Below are positions 16,736 through 26,300 of a stretch of DNA of 41,551 bases, piece after piece. Each line of letters starts with the position of its first letter. Position 1 is the stretch's first letter. A model generated the notes under the pieces. It worked only from the letters and a program-made list of their open reading frames with translations, was not told the origin of the DNA and did not search any database. The stretch spans positions 44,528-86,078 of the forward strand of contig JAAXHO010000107.1 in assembly GCA_012270795.1 (NCBI GenBank). The letters run 5' to 3'. The translations under genes and the position numbers were made by a program. The stretch comes from Candidatus Poribacteria bacterium. GTDB taxonomy: Bacteria; Poribacteria; WGA-4E; WGA-3G.

Positions 16736-18304
16736 TTACTTTGGGAGTTCATTCAAGATAGATTCAGCCACTTTAACATAATCTTTATCCTTAGATTGTT
16801 TAGCAACCCGCTGTAGATACCATTTTGCCATTTGAGTTTTGCCACGATAATAGTGTACTAACCCTAAATAGAGTTCGAATTGCTCAAATACGTGTGGACC
16901 TTGCTCATAAGGTGCATTTTTTACACTGCGATAATTTGTTAACAGCTTCTTATAGAATTCATTATTGTTTTCGTAGAATCTTTTGTTATTCAAAACAAAC
17001 TTTGTTCCGTTCCATTCGTAAAGGCTTATCCATTCTGGACGTGATGCACCAGGAATTCCTTGGACTGTTATTGTGTCTGGTATTCTGATTTCGTATATGC
17101 CATCGTTATCCAAATCAACGTACTCCTGTCCCTCTTCTTTAGAGTATGAGAAGCAGCTAAATACCTCTTTGAATTCACCGTTTTGAAATGAGATTACAGC
17201 AGCACCGTAAGCGCAATCGACCCAGATGTCTAATATTCCATCTCCAGTTAAATCAATCAGTGTAAAGCCAAGGGCGTAGTAACCCCATGGTTGTCCTTTC
17301 CAAGGCTTCCTGACTACATAGGGAGAGTTTTGCATTCCAATTGATTTTGCAGGCACATCAAATTTATGCGTTTCAGCATCAAAAAGTTTGAATAAATCTA
17401 TTTTCTTTGGTATTTCTGACTTTGAATCCGTAATAAGGATGAACGCTTGGACCCATTCATCGCCGGGTCCATCCACACCAGTTTCAGCAGCCAATAGAAC
17501 AACGGTTTCTTTTTCTGGTGTGTTGTCTACATTTGCGATGGCTTTACTTTGCGAATTATAATAGAGATTATAGTGGGGTGACTTTGGTGGGGGTGCCGCT
17601 AAATAACGTTGATACATCTCACTCTCAGGTTCCATAGGAGCTCTGTACCAATATTTTTCTATTTTAATTGCATCGTCAAGTTTCTGCCTGTCTATTTTGT
17701 AGCTGCTCAAGACTTCCCTGAATTCGCCGTTCTGGAAAGAAATGAGTGCGACACCATAATCACATTCAACCCACAAGTCTAATTTGCCATCTCCAGTTAT
17801 ATCTAAGAGTCTAAAAAAAACTTTATTAGTTTTAGGGTTTTTCTGTTTTTCTGAGAAGACAGATGCGTGGTTATGAAGTTTTAGGGTTTTTGCTGCTGGC
17901 ACCTTCAAGGGATGCGTTCCCGTATCAAAAATTTTGAATAGTTCAATTTTCTTAGGATTCCAAAAATCATGATCTGCAATGAGGAGATATGCTTGTATTG
18001 TGTTATCAAAGTATGAACGACTATTGATATCTTGAGGCGTTTTTGGTTCTACAATTATTAGGACAATCGTCTCTTTATTTGGTGTATCATCAATATTTGC
18101 CATGGAAGTTATTCGAGTGTGGTAATTGAGTTCTTCGGGCACAGGGGAAGGCAAAAACCTTTGGTATTGCTTCTTCTCATCATAAAAAAGCCATTGATAC
18201 ACAACACCATCGGTTGATGTCTTAGCGATCTCTGCGGTCACATGTAAAGTAAAAAGCACAAATAGAACAGAAAACAGTGAAAACGTGTTGATATATTTTT
18301 TCAA
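16736..18304 (-). CDS. Secreted FG-GAP/VCBS-like protein with internal duplication
   Basis: 522 residues with a signal peptide (MKKYINTFSLFSVLFVLF, cleavage after HVTA). Two homologous halves each contain IDDTP/VDNTP-ETVVLI, a KIDLFKLFD segment, and an Asp-rich loop DITGDGKLDLWVECDYG / DLTGDGILDIWVDCAYG like calcium-binding FG-GAP or VCBS loops, then ISFQNGEF. The C-terminus has DLDNDGIYEIRIP and a helical TPR-like end (LGLVHYYRGKTQMAKWYL). The halves look like two tandem genes fused after a deletion. A closely related, broken paralogue lies just upstream (18372-19417). Function unknown; likely periplasmic or surface. Confidence 0.75.
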   Translation of the reverse strand: MKKYINTFSLFSVLFVLFTLHVTAEIAKTSTDGVVYQWLFYDEKKQYQRFLPSPVPEELNYHTRITSMANIDDTPNKETIVLIIVEPKTPQDINSRSYFDNTIQAYLLIADHDFWNPKKIELFKIFDTGTHPLKVPAAKTLKLHNHASVFSEKQKNPKTNKVFFRLLDITGDGKLDLWVECDYGVALISFQNGEFREVLSSYKIDRQKLDDAIKIEKYWYRAPMEPESEMYQRYLAAPPPKSPHYNLYYNSQSKAIANVDNTPEKETVVLLAAETGVDGPGDEWVQAFILITDSKSEIPKKIDLFKLFDAETHKFDVPAKSIGMQNSPYVVRKPWKGQPWGYYALGFTLIDLTGDGILDIWVDCAYGAAVISFQNGEFKEVFSCFSYSKEEGQEYVDLDNDGIYEIRIPDTITVQGIPGASRPEWISLYEWNGTKFVLNNKRFYENNNEFYKKLLTNYRSVKNAPYEQGPHVFEQFELYLGLVHYYRGKTQMAKWYLQRVAKQSKDKDYVKVAESILNELPK

Positions 18305-18371
18305 GATTTTGTCTCCGTTTCAACTCGCCTGCAGTTAGTGGTACTTAGAACACTTTTTAGATATTGTGATG

Positions 18372-19417
18372 TCAATCGATCCCTTTTTTGTCTTTTTGGG
18401 CTTTTTTCAAAATAGATTTTGCTGTCTGAATGTATTCGTCCTTCTTTGAGTTTGCAATGATCCATTGTAGATGCTTTTGTGCTGATGGAATGTTATCACG
18501 ATAGTAGTACATCAACCCTATGTAGAAATTACATGTCTCAAAAAGATCATTAAATCTTTCTTCTTTAGTCGTTCGATAATGATTGTATGTTCTCAGCCAA
18601 TCACTGAGAAATTCGTCATTGACAGAATAATATTTTGAGTTATTCAAAATAAAATCAGTACCATCCCATTCGTAGAGATTAATCCATCCCCGAGTAAATA
18701 TGGATGGTACTTTGCATGGAATTTTTATTTCATATATACCGTCTTTATCCAGGTCGAGGAATTCAGTATGCATGTATCTGTCTACTGCTGGTCTTGCTAA
18801 GTAGAAATTATTTTTATAACTGCTGAAGAGCACCTTGAACTCATCATTCTGAAAGGAAATTACGAAAACTACATTGCTGAATTCGACCCAGATGTCTAAG
18901 TTTCCATCACCCGTTAAATCAACGAGTCGGAAGGAGGCATGATGTGGAGACCGAAAATAACCTCTCTGTTGTTTCATAAAAGCAAATGGTGGATCGTGAA
19001 TTCAACAGTTTTTGCGGGGATATCTAATTCATGCTTACCAGTATCATAAAGTTTGAATAAGTCTTTTTTCTTTATCTGATTTGGTTGGTTTTCAGTAATG
19101 AGAAGATAAGCTTGAGTCCAGTTTCCTGTGAAAATATGTTTTCTTGTATCAACGATGATAAGAACAACTGTCTCATCTTCTGGTGTGTCATCAATGTTAG
19201 CTGTTGCTTTCATCCGCGTATCGTAAAAGAGTTCTTTGGGGGCAGGGATCTGTAGAAGTCGGTGATATATTTGTCCTTCAGGATCATTTGGGTCACTGTA
19301 ATAATGATGCTTGATATTAGACGTATCGTTGGTTTCGGAGGCAGCATTCGCTGTTGAATACCACAGCATTATCCAGATAGAAGCTGCGAGAAAAATAGTT
19401 TGAATGTGCGGTTTCAT
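18372..19417 (-). pseudogene. Secreted FG-GAP/VCBS-like protein, paralogue of the next gene, frameshifted
   Basis: The 5' frame from 19417 has a signal peptide (IQTIFLAASIWIMLWYS) and the IDDTPEDETVVLIIVD and KKDLFKLYDTGKHELDIPAK segments. The 3' frame (to 18372) continues with LVDLTGDGNLDIWVEFS, ISFQNDEFK, DLDKDGIYEIKIP and the TPR-like tail. They join between FAFM-KQQRG and AKTVEF only if one base is restored near 18995-19001 (a GAATTC-AC tract). The intact gene would give about 348 residues, one unit of the duplicated neighbour. Decay or a consensus error are both possible. Confidence 0.75.
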
Positions 19418-19464
19418 TGTTACTGTCTCCGATACATCAACTTCTTGCTAACTGCGGATCACCC

Positions 19465-20352
19465 TTATGAAATGTCAGGAATTTTCCATTGACGAAACCA
19501 TTGTGAATCTTCGGGTGGCGGTTCACCTGCATTTTGCATGGTCTTAAAGGATTTCAAAGCAGGGGTTACATGTTCTGTCCAAATACTTTCAAGTTCTTCA
19601 AAGGTTACGGGTTGGCGTTCAGTGATATTCTGTTGTGCGTATGCATCAAGTAATTCCTGCATCTTGTTACCTAGCCAAGTGACTTCATCATTGACCATGC
19701 GCTCACCGATGCGTCTGTCCGAATCATAAGCATTTGATCCCATTGCGAAGTGTGGTCCGGGTGCCTCTTTTGCTGGCATCCGAGACATGTCGACGCAGTC
19801 CGGTTCTAACGCCCATAATAACGAAGTTTCAACTCTACCCGCGTGGTCTGCACCATCACCTTGTTTACTGAAACCGATATGATTTGCCTCAAAATCTGGT
19901 AGTCCATACAAACGCATCGCAAAGTGCGGTTGAATTAACTCCAGCAATGTTTTTAGGTCTTCCCAATTTGGTCCATAGTGCCCTGTGAGGAAGATGGCAG
20001 CGTGAAATCCGAGCGCATCCGCAGCACGGACATGATAACACACATTTTTGAAATGCTGCCATGCGGGCATAGCTGTCATCCAACTCCGTACTTCTCCGAC
20101 ATTCTGTTGTGCCCAGTTCGCATACATCCCGTGTTCATGGATGTGCCAATAGTCTGGCGGCGCGACAATGCCGCCGTGTGTTTGTGCTGCACGACACGCA
20201 ATTGCGTGTGCCTTGAGTGCATCCAGCCCGACTGTGTTTTGGGGTCCGTGTGGTTCACACAATCCATAAGTAAAATAAACGCTTGGACATGTCGCAAAGG
20301 CAGCTTCTAATTCATCAGGGAACATGCGTTCCCAACGTACTTCTTTTGGCAT
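19465..20352 (-). CDS. Creatininase-family amidohydrolase
   Basis: 295 residues. The metal-site motifs of the family are present: CEPHGPQNTVGLD (Glu33, His35, Asp44), HIHEHGMY, GHYGPNW (His125, usually GHGGN), and DHAGRVETS (His170, Glu175). The family includes creatinine amidohydrolase and several other cyclic-amide hydrolases such as those of cofactor biosynthesis. The GHYGPN variant means creatininase activity itself is unproven. No signal peptide. A sarcosine oxidase-like gene is about 4 kb downstream, which recalls the creatinine-to-sarcosine route, but no creatinase is present in the window. Confidence 0.85.
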   Translation of the reverse strand: MPKEVRWERMFPDELEAAFATCPSVYFTYGLCEPHGPQNTVGLDALKAHAIACRAAQTHGGIVAPPDYWHIHEHGMYANWAQQNVGEVRSWMTAMPAWQHFKNVCYHVRAADALGFHAAIFLTGHYGPNWEDLKTLLELIQPHFAMRLYGLPDFEANHIGFSKQGDGADHAGRVETSLLWALEPDCVDMSRMPAKEAPGPHFAMGSNAYDSDRRIGERMVNDEVTWLGNKMQELLDAYAQQNITERQPVTFEELESIWTEHVTPALKSFKTMQNAGEPPPEDSQWFRQWKIPDIS

Positions 20353-20364
20353 TGGAGTTTCCTC

Positions 20365-20456
20365 TTAAAGTCCCTCTGAAAAGGGGATTTAGAGGGTTAA
20401 ATCACTGAAATAACGACTTTTTAACCCCCCTAACCCCCCTTATCAAGGGGGAATGT
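20365..20456. repeat. C/G-rich inverted repeat between genes
   Basis: CCCTCTGAAAAGGGGATTTA then GAGGGTTAA, followed after about 25 bases by TTAACCCCCCTAACCCCCCT, then TATCAAGGGGG. The blocks are mutually complementary (TTAACCC... against GGGTTAA and GGGGG), giving alternative hairpins. It lies between the zinc-ribbon gene and the creatininase gene and could fold as a transcript barrier or be a small dispersed repeat. Similar C-run repeats are common between genes in some bacteria. Confidence 0.5.
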
Positions 20457-20472
20457 GTAAGTCCTGTAATTT

Positions 20473-20658
20473 CTATTCTTTCCACTCCTTGAAAACAACA
20501 CCGCATCTTGGACACTGTGTTGACCATCCCGTTTGTCGCTGTCCACAATTGGGACAAAACCCTCTATGGCCTTTACGGTGTGCATACATCCAAATTGCAG
20601 ATTCGATAACAAGGATTACAATAAACGGTAGCATCGACTTTATTATTTCTCCTGTCAA
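20473..20658 (-). CDS. Small membrane-anchored zinc-ribbon protein
   Basis: About 61 residues from a TTG at 20658, which has AGGAGA about 6 nt upstream; a farther TTG at 20685 would add nine basic residues. A single hydrophobic helix (MLPFIVILVIESAIWMY) is followed by a basic stretch and a C-terminal zinc ribbon, FCPNCGQRQTGWSTQCPRCG, with two CxxC pairs. It is a probable inner-membrane protein with the ribbon in the cytoplasm. It lies close behind the DnaJ/TPR gene and probably shares its transcript. Role unknown. Confidence 0.65.
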   Translation of the reverse strand: MTGEIIKSMLPFIVILVIESAIWMYAHRKGHRGFCPNCGQRQTGWSTQCPRCGVVFKEWKE

Positions 20659-20701
20659 TTTTCTTCTCCTGTGCTTCCTATTCAACCAAATGACCTTTAG
20701 C

Positions 20702-21589
20702 TTAAGACATTGTTTGCAGGTTTGTCATGTTCAAAGTTCTGCAAATCTTTTTTGCACCAACAAGTTTAGGTTGTAGTTCAAACGCCATCAGCAAAACTTT
20801 ACGTGCTTCTGGGAACAAATTGATTTCAACATAGAATTCAGCAATCTTTTTATACATCCATGCAGTTTCTCTTTTGGGAAGTTCTAATGCGCTTATCTTT
20901 GATAACGGAATTTGTGATGTCTGCTGGTATCCTTCAACACTAAAACAGTATAGATAGATTTTCTTGAGTCTATCTTTTACCTCTTTTATGAAGTGCTTGA
21001 AACAGGGGCGGCGTCCTTCTGCGGACAACAAAGATTCGTATATTTGCATTGCTAATTCTATTTTGCGATGTCGTTCTGAATCAGAACCATTTCTGTTTGT
21101 GAATGCAAGATTTTGGTATGCTTCTGCAATAAGAAATTCGCAATCTCTACTATCTTCGTAGTTGAAGAAATCGTCTATACACCATTTTTTTCCGTTTTGT
21201 TCACATCTGCTACATAGTTGCTCATACATAGATATTCCTGTTTCGTAGTTCTGGTGTAGGAGTGCTTGGAATAACAATTCTAATTTTGAATAATCTTGAT
21301 TCAGTTTATTGAGTCTGTCATAATATGAACGGTATGATTGCTGCTGACGTTCAAGGTTCTGTAGTATTCGGTCATAGTCAGCTTTGCGTTTTTCGTCCTG
21401 TAGGACATCATAGGCATTGCAAACCTGCTTGAACTTCTGTTCAGCATTTGCTACATCATCGGAGTTATTGCTGATGTCTTGTTTATCGGGATGGTATCGT
21501 TTTGCAAGTTTTCTGAACGCGCTTTTTATTTCGGTTGTAGTAGCATCACGATTTATCTCTAAGATTTGATAGTAGTTTGGGATTTGCAT
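20702..21589 (-). CDS. J-domain protein with TPR-like C-terminal region
   Basis: 295 residues. The J domain occupies residues ~5-65 (YYQILEINRDATTTEIKSAF) with the HPD motif at 33-35, which stimulates Hsp70 ATPase. It lacks the Gly/Phe, zinc-finger and C-terminal domains of DnaJ itself. Residues ~90-290 are helical and TPR-like (EFYVEINLFPEARKVLLMAF near the end), with several cysteines around 128-150. It is likely a specialised co-chaperone rather than the main DnaJ. The zinc-ribbon membrane protein follows directly. Confidence 0.82.
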   Translation of the reverse strand: MQIPNYYQILEINRDATTTEIKSAFRKLAKRYHPDKQDISNNSDDVANAEQKFKQVCNAYDVLQDEKRKADYDRILQNLERQQQSYRSYYDRLNKLNQDYSKLELLFQALLHQNYETGISMYEQLCSRCEQNGKKWCIDDFFNYEDSRDCEFLIAEAYQNLAFTNRNGSDSERHRKIELAMQIYESLLSAEGRRPCFKHFIKEVKDRLKKIYLYCFSVEGYQQTSQIPLSKISALELPKRETAWMYKKIAEFYVEINLFPEARKVLLMAFELQPKLVGAKKICRTLNMTNLQTMS

Positions 21590-21732
21590 GTGTATACTAT
21601 GTTTTCAGATAGATATAGTATTATAATTCCATGTATTGAAGGATTTGTCAAGTGTAAATTTGGAGGTAAGATCAAGGTATAATGAAATTGGAAAGGTTGG
21701 AGTATATTAACCTTTATGCTGTTTGCAAGTTG

Positions 21733-22925
21733 TTAAACCCACCCTGCTGTAATGAGATGGCGGAGTTCAAGCAGCAAACGAGGTTGATGTCTTAATAGTG
21801 TTTGAAAAATCTTAGCCATTGTTATCTGCTCACAGGGGATTTTAGCGAGTGTTTCTGTATACTTATCAAGAGTTTCGTCACTAAATTTGATAATACAATT
21901 TCTTATGCGACAAATATTTTTTAAATGCTTACCGAATTTGTTATTCCAACGTTTTGTATATGCTGCTAATACTGTTTCGGAGACATCGCCGTTGCGAATG
22001 CCCTCAACTGCGGCTTCGGCAGCGAATTTCCCTGAATACATTGCGTTAGCGATTCCCCCACCAGACATCGGATCGCTGTGATGTGCAGCATCGCCTACAA
22101 TTAAGATACCATCCCCGACAAGTTTCGGCAAACTTTCCGCAACTGGAACTGCCCCACAGACCAATCCTAAAATTTTACCCTTTGGAAACTTCCGTTTGAC
22201 AAACTCGTTCAGATAATCAATCGCGAGTTTGCCACCTTTGCCAGAAATGGCACCACCAATACCGACTCCAACATTGGCAATATCATCGCCTTTTGGAAAT
22301 ACCCAGACATAACCCCGCGGTGCGACCTCGCGTCCGAAGTAGAAGTCACAGTAGTCAGTTCCAATTTTCATATTTGAAATAAGATATTGTGCGCATATCC
22401 CCACATCGCGCAGTTGGTGGGTGGTATCAATACCTGCCCATCGTGCAACTTGAGATTCAACGCCATCAGCTGCAATAACTACCTTCGTTTTACAGGTGTA
22501 GTCGCGCCCTGAATGTCGGAACACGACACCGTTCACAGCCTCGTTATCAGAAGTAGTGACACCTGTGGCGCGGGCTTTAACCATTACTTCAGCTCCTGCG
22601 GTAGCTGCCATTTCTGCAATAGCTCTATCAAACACCTTGCGTTCAAGGATGTAGGCTATCCTTGGATGATGAAATGTAACGTTAGTTTCATTTGGCGAAA
22701 AAAACGTGCCCCATGTATGTCGTGGGACACCCAAGTTGCGTCAGGTTGAATAAATTCGCACAGAGCCTCTGTACCGATTGCCTCCGCTCAGCGGACGGGT
22801 GTCCCGATTTCTTGCCGTTTTTCTAACAGGAGAACTCGTAATCCATTTTCAGCAGCGACTTTTGCTGCGATGGAACCGCCAGGACCAGCCCCAACGACAA
22901 TGACATCATATTCTGAGTGTAGCAT
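21733..22925 (-). CDS. Geranylgeranyl-reductase-family flavoprotein, candidate selenoprotein (TGA at codon 46)
   Basis: From the ATG at 22925 (AGAGG about 5 nt upstream) the frame reads [18 protein letters not shown], the FAD Rossmann motif, and reaches [18 protein letters not shown]. The TGA (22788-22790, codon 46) replaces the conserved Cys of the PVRC-x-E motif, matching Cys47 of the archaeal enzyme. The same frame continues to about 22705, where the protein resumes in another frame ([20 protein letters not shown]) because the A7 tract at 22698-22704 is one base short. The rest has YVWVFPKGD (the PxxYxWxFP-like motif) and [14 protein letters not shown]. The corrected length is about 397 residues, normal for the family. 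It reduces isoprenoid double bonds in lipids, quinones or pigments. The ferredoxin upstream is the probable electron donor. If TGA is not read as selenocysteine the gene is broken. Confidence 0.75.
22758..22774 (-). promoter_or_regulatory. SECIS-like hairpin downstream of the in-frame TGA
   Basis: Read on the minus strand: GTACAGA, loop GGC, TCTGTGC. It forms seven pairs including one U-G, with G at the first loop position. Twenty bases separate the TGA from the loop. Known bacterial SECIS elements lie inside the coding region just after UGA, with a G in the first two loop positions at a similar distance. The stem is short and could occur by chance. Confidence 0.45.
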
Positions 22926-22950
22926 TCATACCTCTGTGCAGTTTCCGTAA

Positions 22951-23169
22951 TCAGAAAAGTCCTCTATCGGGATAATCGAAAGAGTAAATTTTTCCGTTTC
23001 GTTCCATAGAGAGGACACCAATTGGGCATCCCTTGACACATTTCATGCAATCAATGCACTTGGGTTGATCTATTTTCAGGTAGGTATCAACCAAATCGAT
23101 AATATTCACAGGACAGACTGCAACGCATGCCCCACAATAGACGCAAAGTTCTTCTTTAATATGAATCAT
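22951..23169 (-). CDS. Bacterial-type 2[4Fe-4S] ferredoxin
   Basis: 72 residues with two complete clusters: Cys9, 12, 15, 19 (CVYCGACVAVCP) and Cys38, 41, 44, 48 (CIDCMKCVKGCP). This is a soluble low-potential electron carrier. The C-terminal extension (NGKIYSFDYPDRGLF) is short. The stop is 25 bp before the start of the geranylgeranyl-reductase-type gene, so the two form a unit. In methanogens a GGR and its ferredoxin gene are likewise adjacent and function together. No clear ribosome site was seen upstream of the ATG at 23169. Confidence 0.92.
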   Translation of the reverse strand: MIHIKEELCVYCGACVAVCPVNIIDLVDTYLKIDQPKCIDCMKCVKGCPIGVLSMERNGKIYSFDYPDRGLF

Positions 23170-23325
23170 ATTCAGCTTTGTTTCTTATTCATCTTGTAAG
23201 TGTTTAAAATTATAATGCAATTGAAAAAGAAAATCAACAAATAGAAATAGACAAAATATAGACAATCAGTTTTTTCGTTGTTAAGGTTGGAAATCTCACA
23301 AGCAAAAACCGACCTGTACTAAATT

Positions 23326-26300
23326 CTACAATATCTCACGTAGAAAACGTGCGGTGTGAGATTCTTTGATCTTGGCAACTTCTTCGGGAGTCCCCATCGC
23401 AACAATGTAACCACCAGCATCGCTACCTTCTGGGCCTAAGTCGAGCACCCAGTCAGCAGATTTTATAACATCCAAATTATGTTCTATGGCAACAATCGTA
23501 TTTCCTGCATCAACAAGTTTGTTGAGTACGTTGAGCAGTTTTTGGACATCATCAAAGTGCAATCCGGTCGTGGGTTCATCCATGATATAAAGCGTGGTGC
23601 CTGTTTGTCGGCGTGCCAATTCTTTTGCAAGTTTGACGCGTTGTGCTTCTCCCCCTGAGAGTGTAGTGGCTGCCTGACCTAATTGGATATAATCCAAACC
23701 GACATCTGCTAATGTCTGTAGTGGGCGTTTGATACGAGCAACGTTACCAAATAGTTCAAGTGCTTCTTGAACCGTCATCTGTAGGACTTCTGCAATGTTT
23801 TTACCTTTGTAGCGCACCTCAAGCGTTTCAGCGTTATAACCTGTGCTGTTGCAGTTTTCACATGGTATCCACACATCTGGTAAAAAGTGCATTTCTACCC
23901 GGTTGTAACGGTGTCCGTCACATACTTCACACTGTCCATAAGAGAGATTGAAACTAAATCTTCCTCTATTGAAACCTCTACGTTTTGCATCCGGTAATTC
24001 TGCGAACATTTCACGGATTTTGGTAAACAGTTCGGTATAAGTTGCTGGATTGGAACGGGGTGTTTCTCCGATTGGTTTTTGATCTATATGTATCATTCGT
24101 TCAATTGGAGTTGTGCCTTGGATTTTATCGTATAGAGGAGTGCCATAAGTATTGCCTGAACTTTGGTTTCCTTGTCTTATGGATCGTTTTGTTTCTAAAG
24201 CAGGTCGGAGTGTGCCTTCAATCAGTGAGCTTTTGCCACATCCTGAAACACCAGTAACGCAAGTGAGAGTTCCATAGGGGATTTCTATGTCAATGTCCTT
24301 TAGGTTGTTTGTTTTCGCGCCAAATAATTTCAGCCATTTTCCGGATCCTTTACGTCGGACTGCAGGAACGGGTATTTGCATTTCATTAGAAAGATAAGCT
24401 TGAGTCAATCCTTTTTCAGTTGCTTTTATTTTTGTCTTATCCGAGTTATCGTTGCTTTTTGTATTTTTAGGATTGTGAATTGGAATAGGTTGTGAATTGG
24501 TAAAGGAGTCAGGTGTTCCTGTAGCAATAATTTCACCACCCTGTTTACCTGCTTTTGGACCGAAATCAATGATGTGGTCTGCGGATAGAATTGTATCCTT
24601 ATCGTGTTCTACGACCAAGACGCTATTCCCTATATCGCGTAAATCCTTCATTGCAAGGATCAGTTGTTCTTGGTCGCGAGGGTGTAATCCGATACTGGGT
24701 TCGTCAAGGATATATGTTACACCAGTGAGCCCTGTTCCGAGTTGACTTGCGAGTCGAATTCTTCGGATTTCTCCTCCAGAAAGTGTTGGTGCGGGTCGGT
24801 CTAATCCGAGGTATCCGAGGCCGATATTTTCAAGGAACTTGAGACGCACTTGTAATTGACGTAGCAGTTGTGCTTCAAATTCGGGTGAAGTATGGGAGTG
24901 AAGTGTTGGATGTGTTGCTCTTGATATAGACACATCTTTGACCTGTTCCCTTGCGGCTTTTGCTTCCTTTGCCCCTGCGGCTGTGGTGAGATGTTTTTCA
25001 ATTGTATCAATCCGTACATCAAAAAACTTAATTGTCTCAGATATTGAAATCGCCATGAGTTCGGCAATTGTCTTATTAGAGAATTGGACGTTGCGTGGAA
25101 ATTCATCTAAACGTGTGCCATTGCATTCTTCACAGATTTGCTGTTGATCTATAGGGGATCTTCCGATACCATCACAAGAACTGCATGCCCCTAACCTATT
25201 ATTAAAGGAGAAATGTCTGGGTGTAAGTTGCAAGAAATTTCGACCACAGTTTGAACACATTGCATGTTCACTGTAGAAGACTCTATTAGGTTTATCATCA
25301 TCAATCTTTTCTTCAAAAATGACAAACCCCTCACTTTCGATGAGTGCTAATTCTACTGCTTCTGTAAGTCTGCTTTTTTCATCATCATTGAGTTGTATGC
25401 GATCAATTACGAGAAAAACTTCATGCCTCCGGCGTTTATGGATTGCTGGCGTTTCATCAAGTCTGTAGATCTCGCCATCAATTTGTACCCTTGCGAAACC
25501 TGTTTTTTGCAATCTACGAAAAGCGTCTGCGTAATCTTCTTTACCTTTTAGGCCGGGGGTACGTTCTGCACCTATCAAGACTTCAGCATTACCTTCAAAA
25601 GATTTAAAGTTTGTAAGTGGTGCCATCACATCTACACGTTTATCCTTCATGAGGTTCAAGATGTTTTCAACAATTTGTTGTGCGGTTTGGGGGCGGACTT
25701 CTACTTTGCAATCTGGGCAGTGCGGTTGTCCCCATCGTGCATAAAGCGTCCGAAGACCGTCATGTATTTCGGTTATTGTTGCGACTGTGGAACGTGGGTT
25801 TTGACTTGGGCTTGAGTGTGTGATTGCTATTGCTGGTGACAGTCCATTAATTTTTGAAACCTTCGGTTTCTCCATCGTTCCGATAAATTGACGTGCATAA
25901 GTGCTAAGTGTCTCAATATATCTGCGTTGTCCTTCAGCGTAGATCGTATCAAGTGCGAGTGATGTTTTACCTGAACCACTTACTCCAGTTAATGCGGTTA
26001 GTCTTTGGTGGGGTATGTCAATGTCAATACTTTTTAGGTTGTTTTCTTCTGCTCCTTGCACAGAAATAGTCTTAGGGTTATTGGAGATAGTTTCCTCTAG
26101 GAAGGATTTTGGTAATCCGCCATTATCAGAAGTAGTCTGTTGTTTATCCATGTCTTTCCATAGATCGAATTCTCCACGAAGAGCTTGCCCTGTATATGAC
26201 TCAGGTATATCCATAACTTCTTCGGGGGTGCCGCCAGCTACAATTTCTCCACCAGCTATGCCCCCTTCTGGTCCTAAATCAATCAGATAGTCTGCGGAAT

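Noticed and set aside
22698-22704. Programmed ribosomal frameshift at T7 in the GGR-type gene
   Set aside because: The tract is slippery, but an equivalent A7/T7 shortage occurs in another gene, so an indel or base-call error is simpler; kept only as a point to verify.
26015-26290. Plus-strand frames inside uvrA
   Set aside because: Shadow frames within a clearly coding gene.
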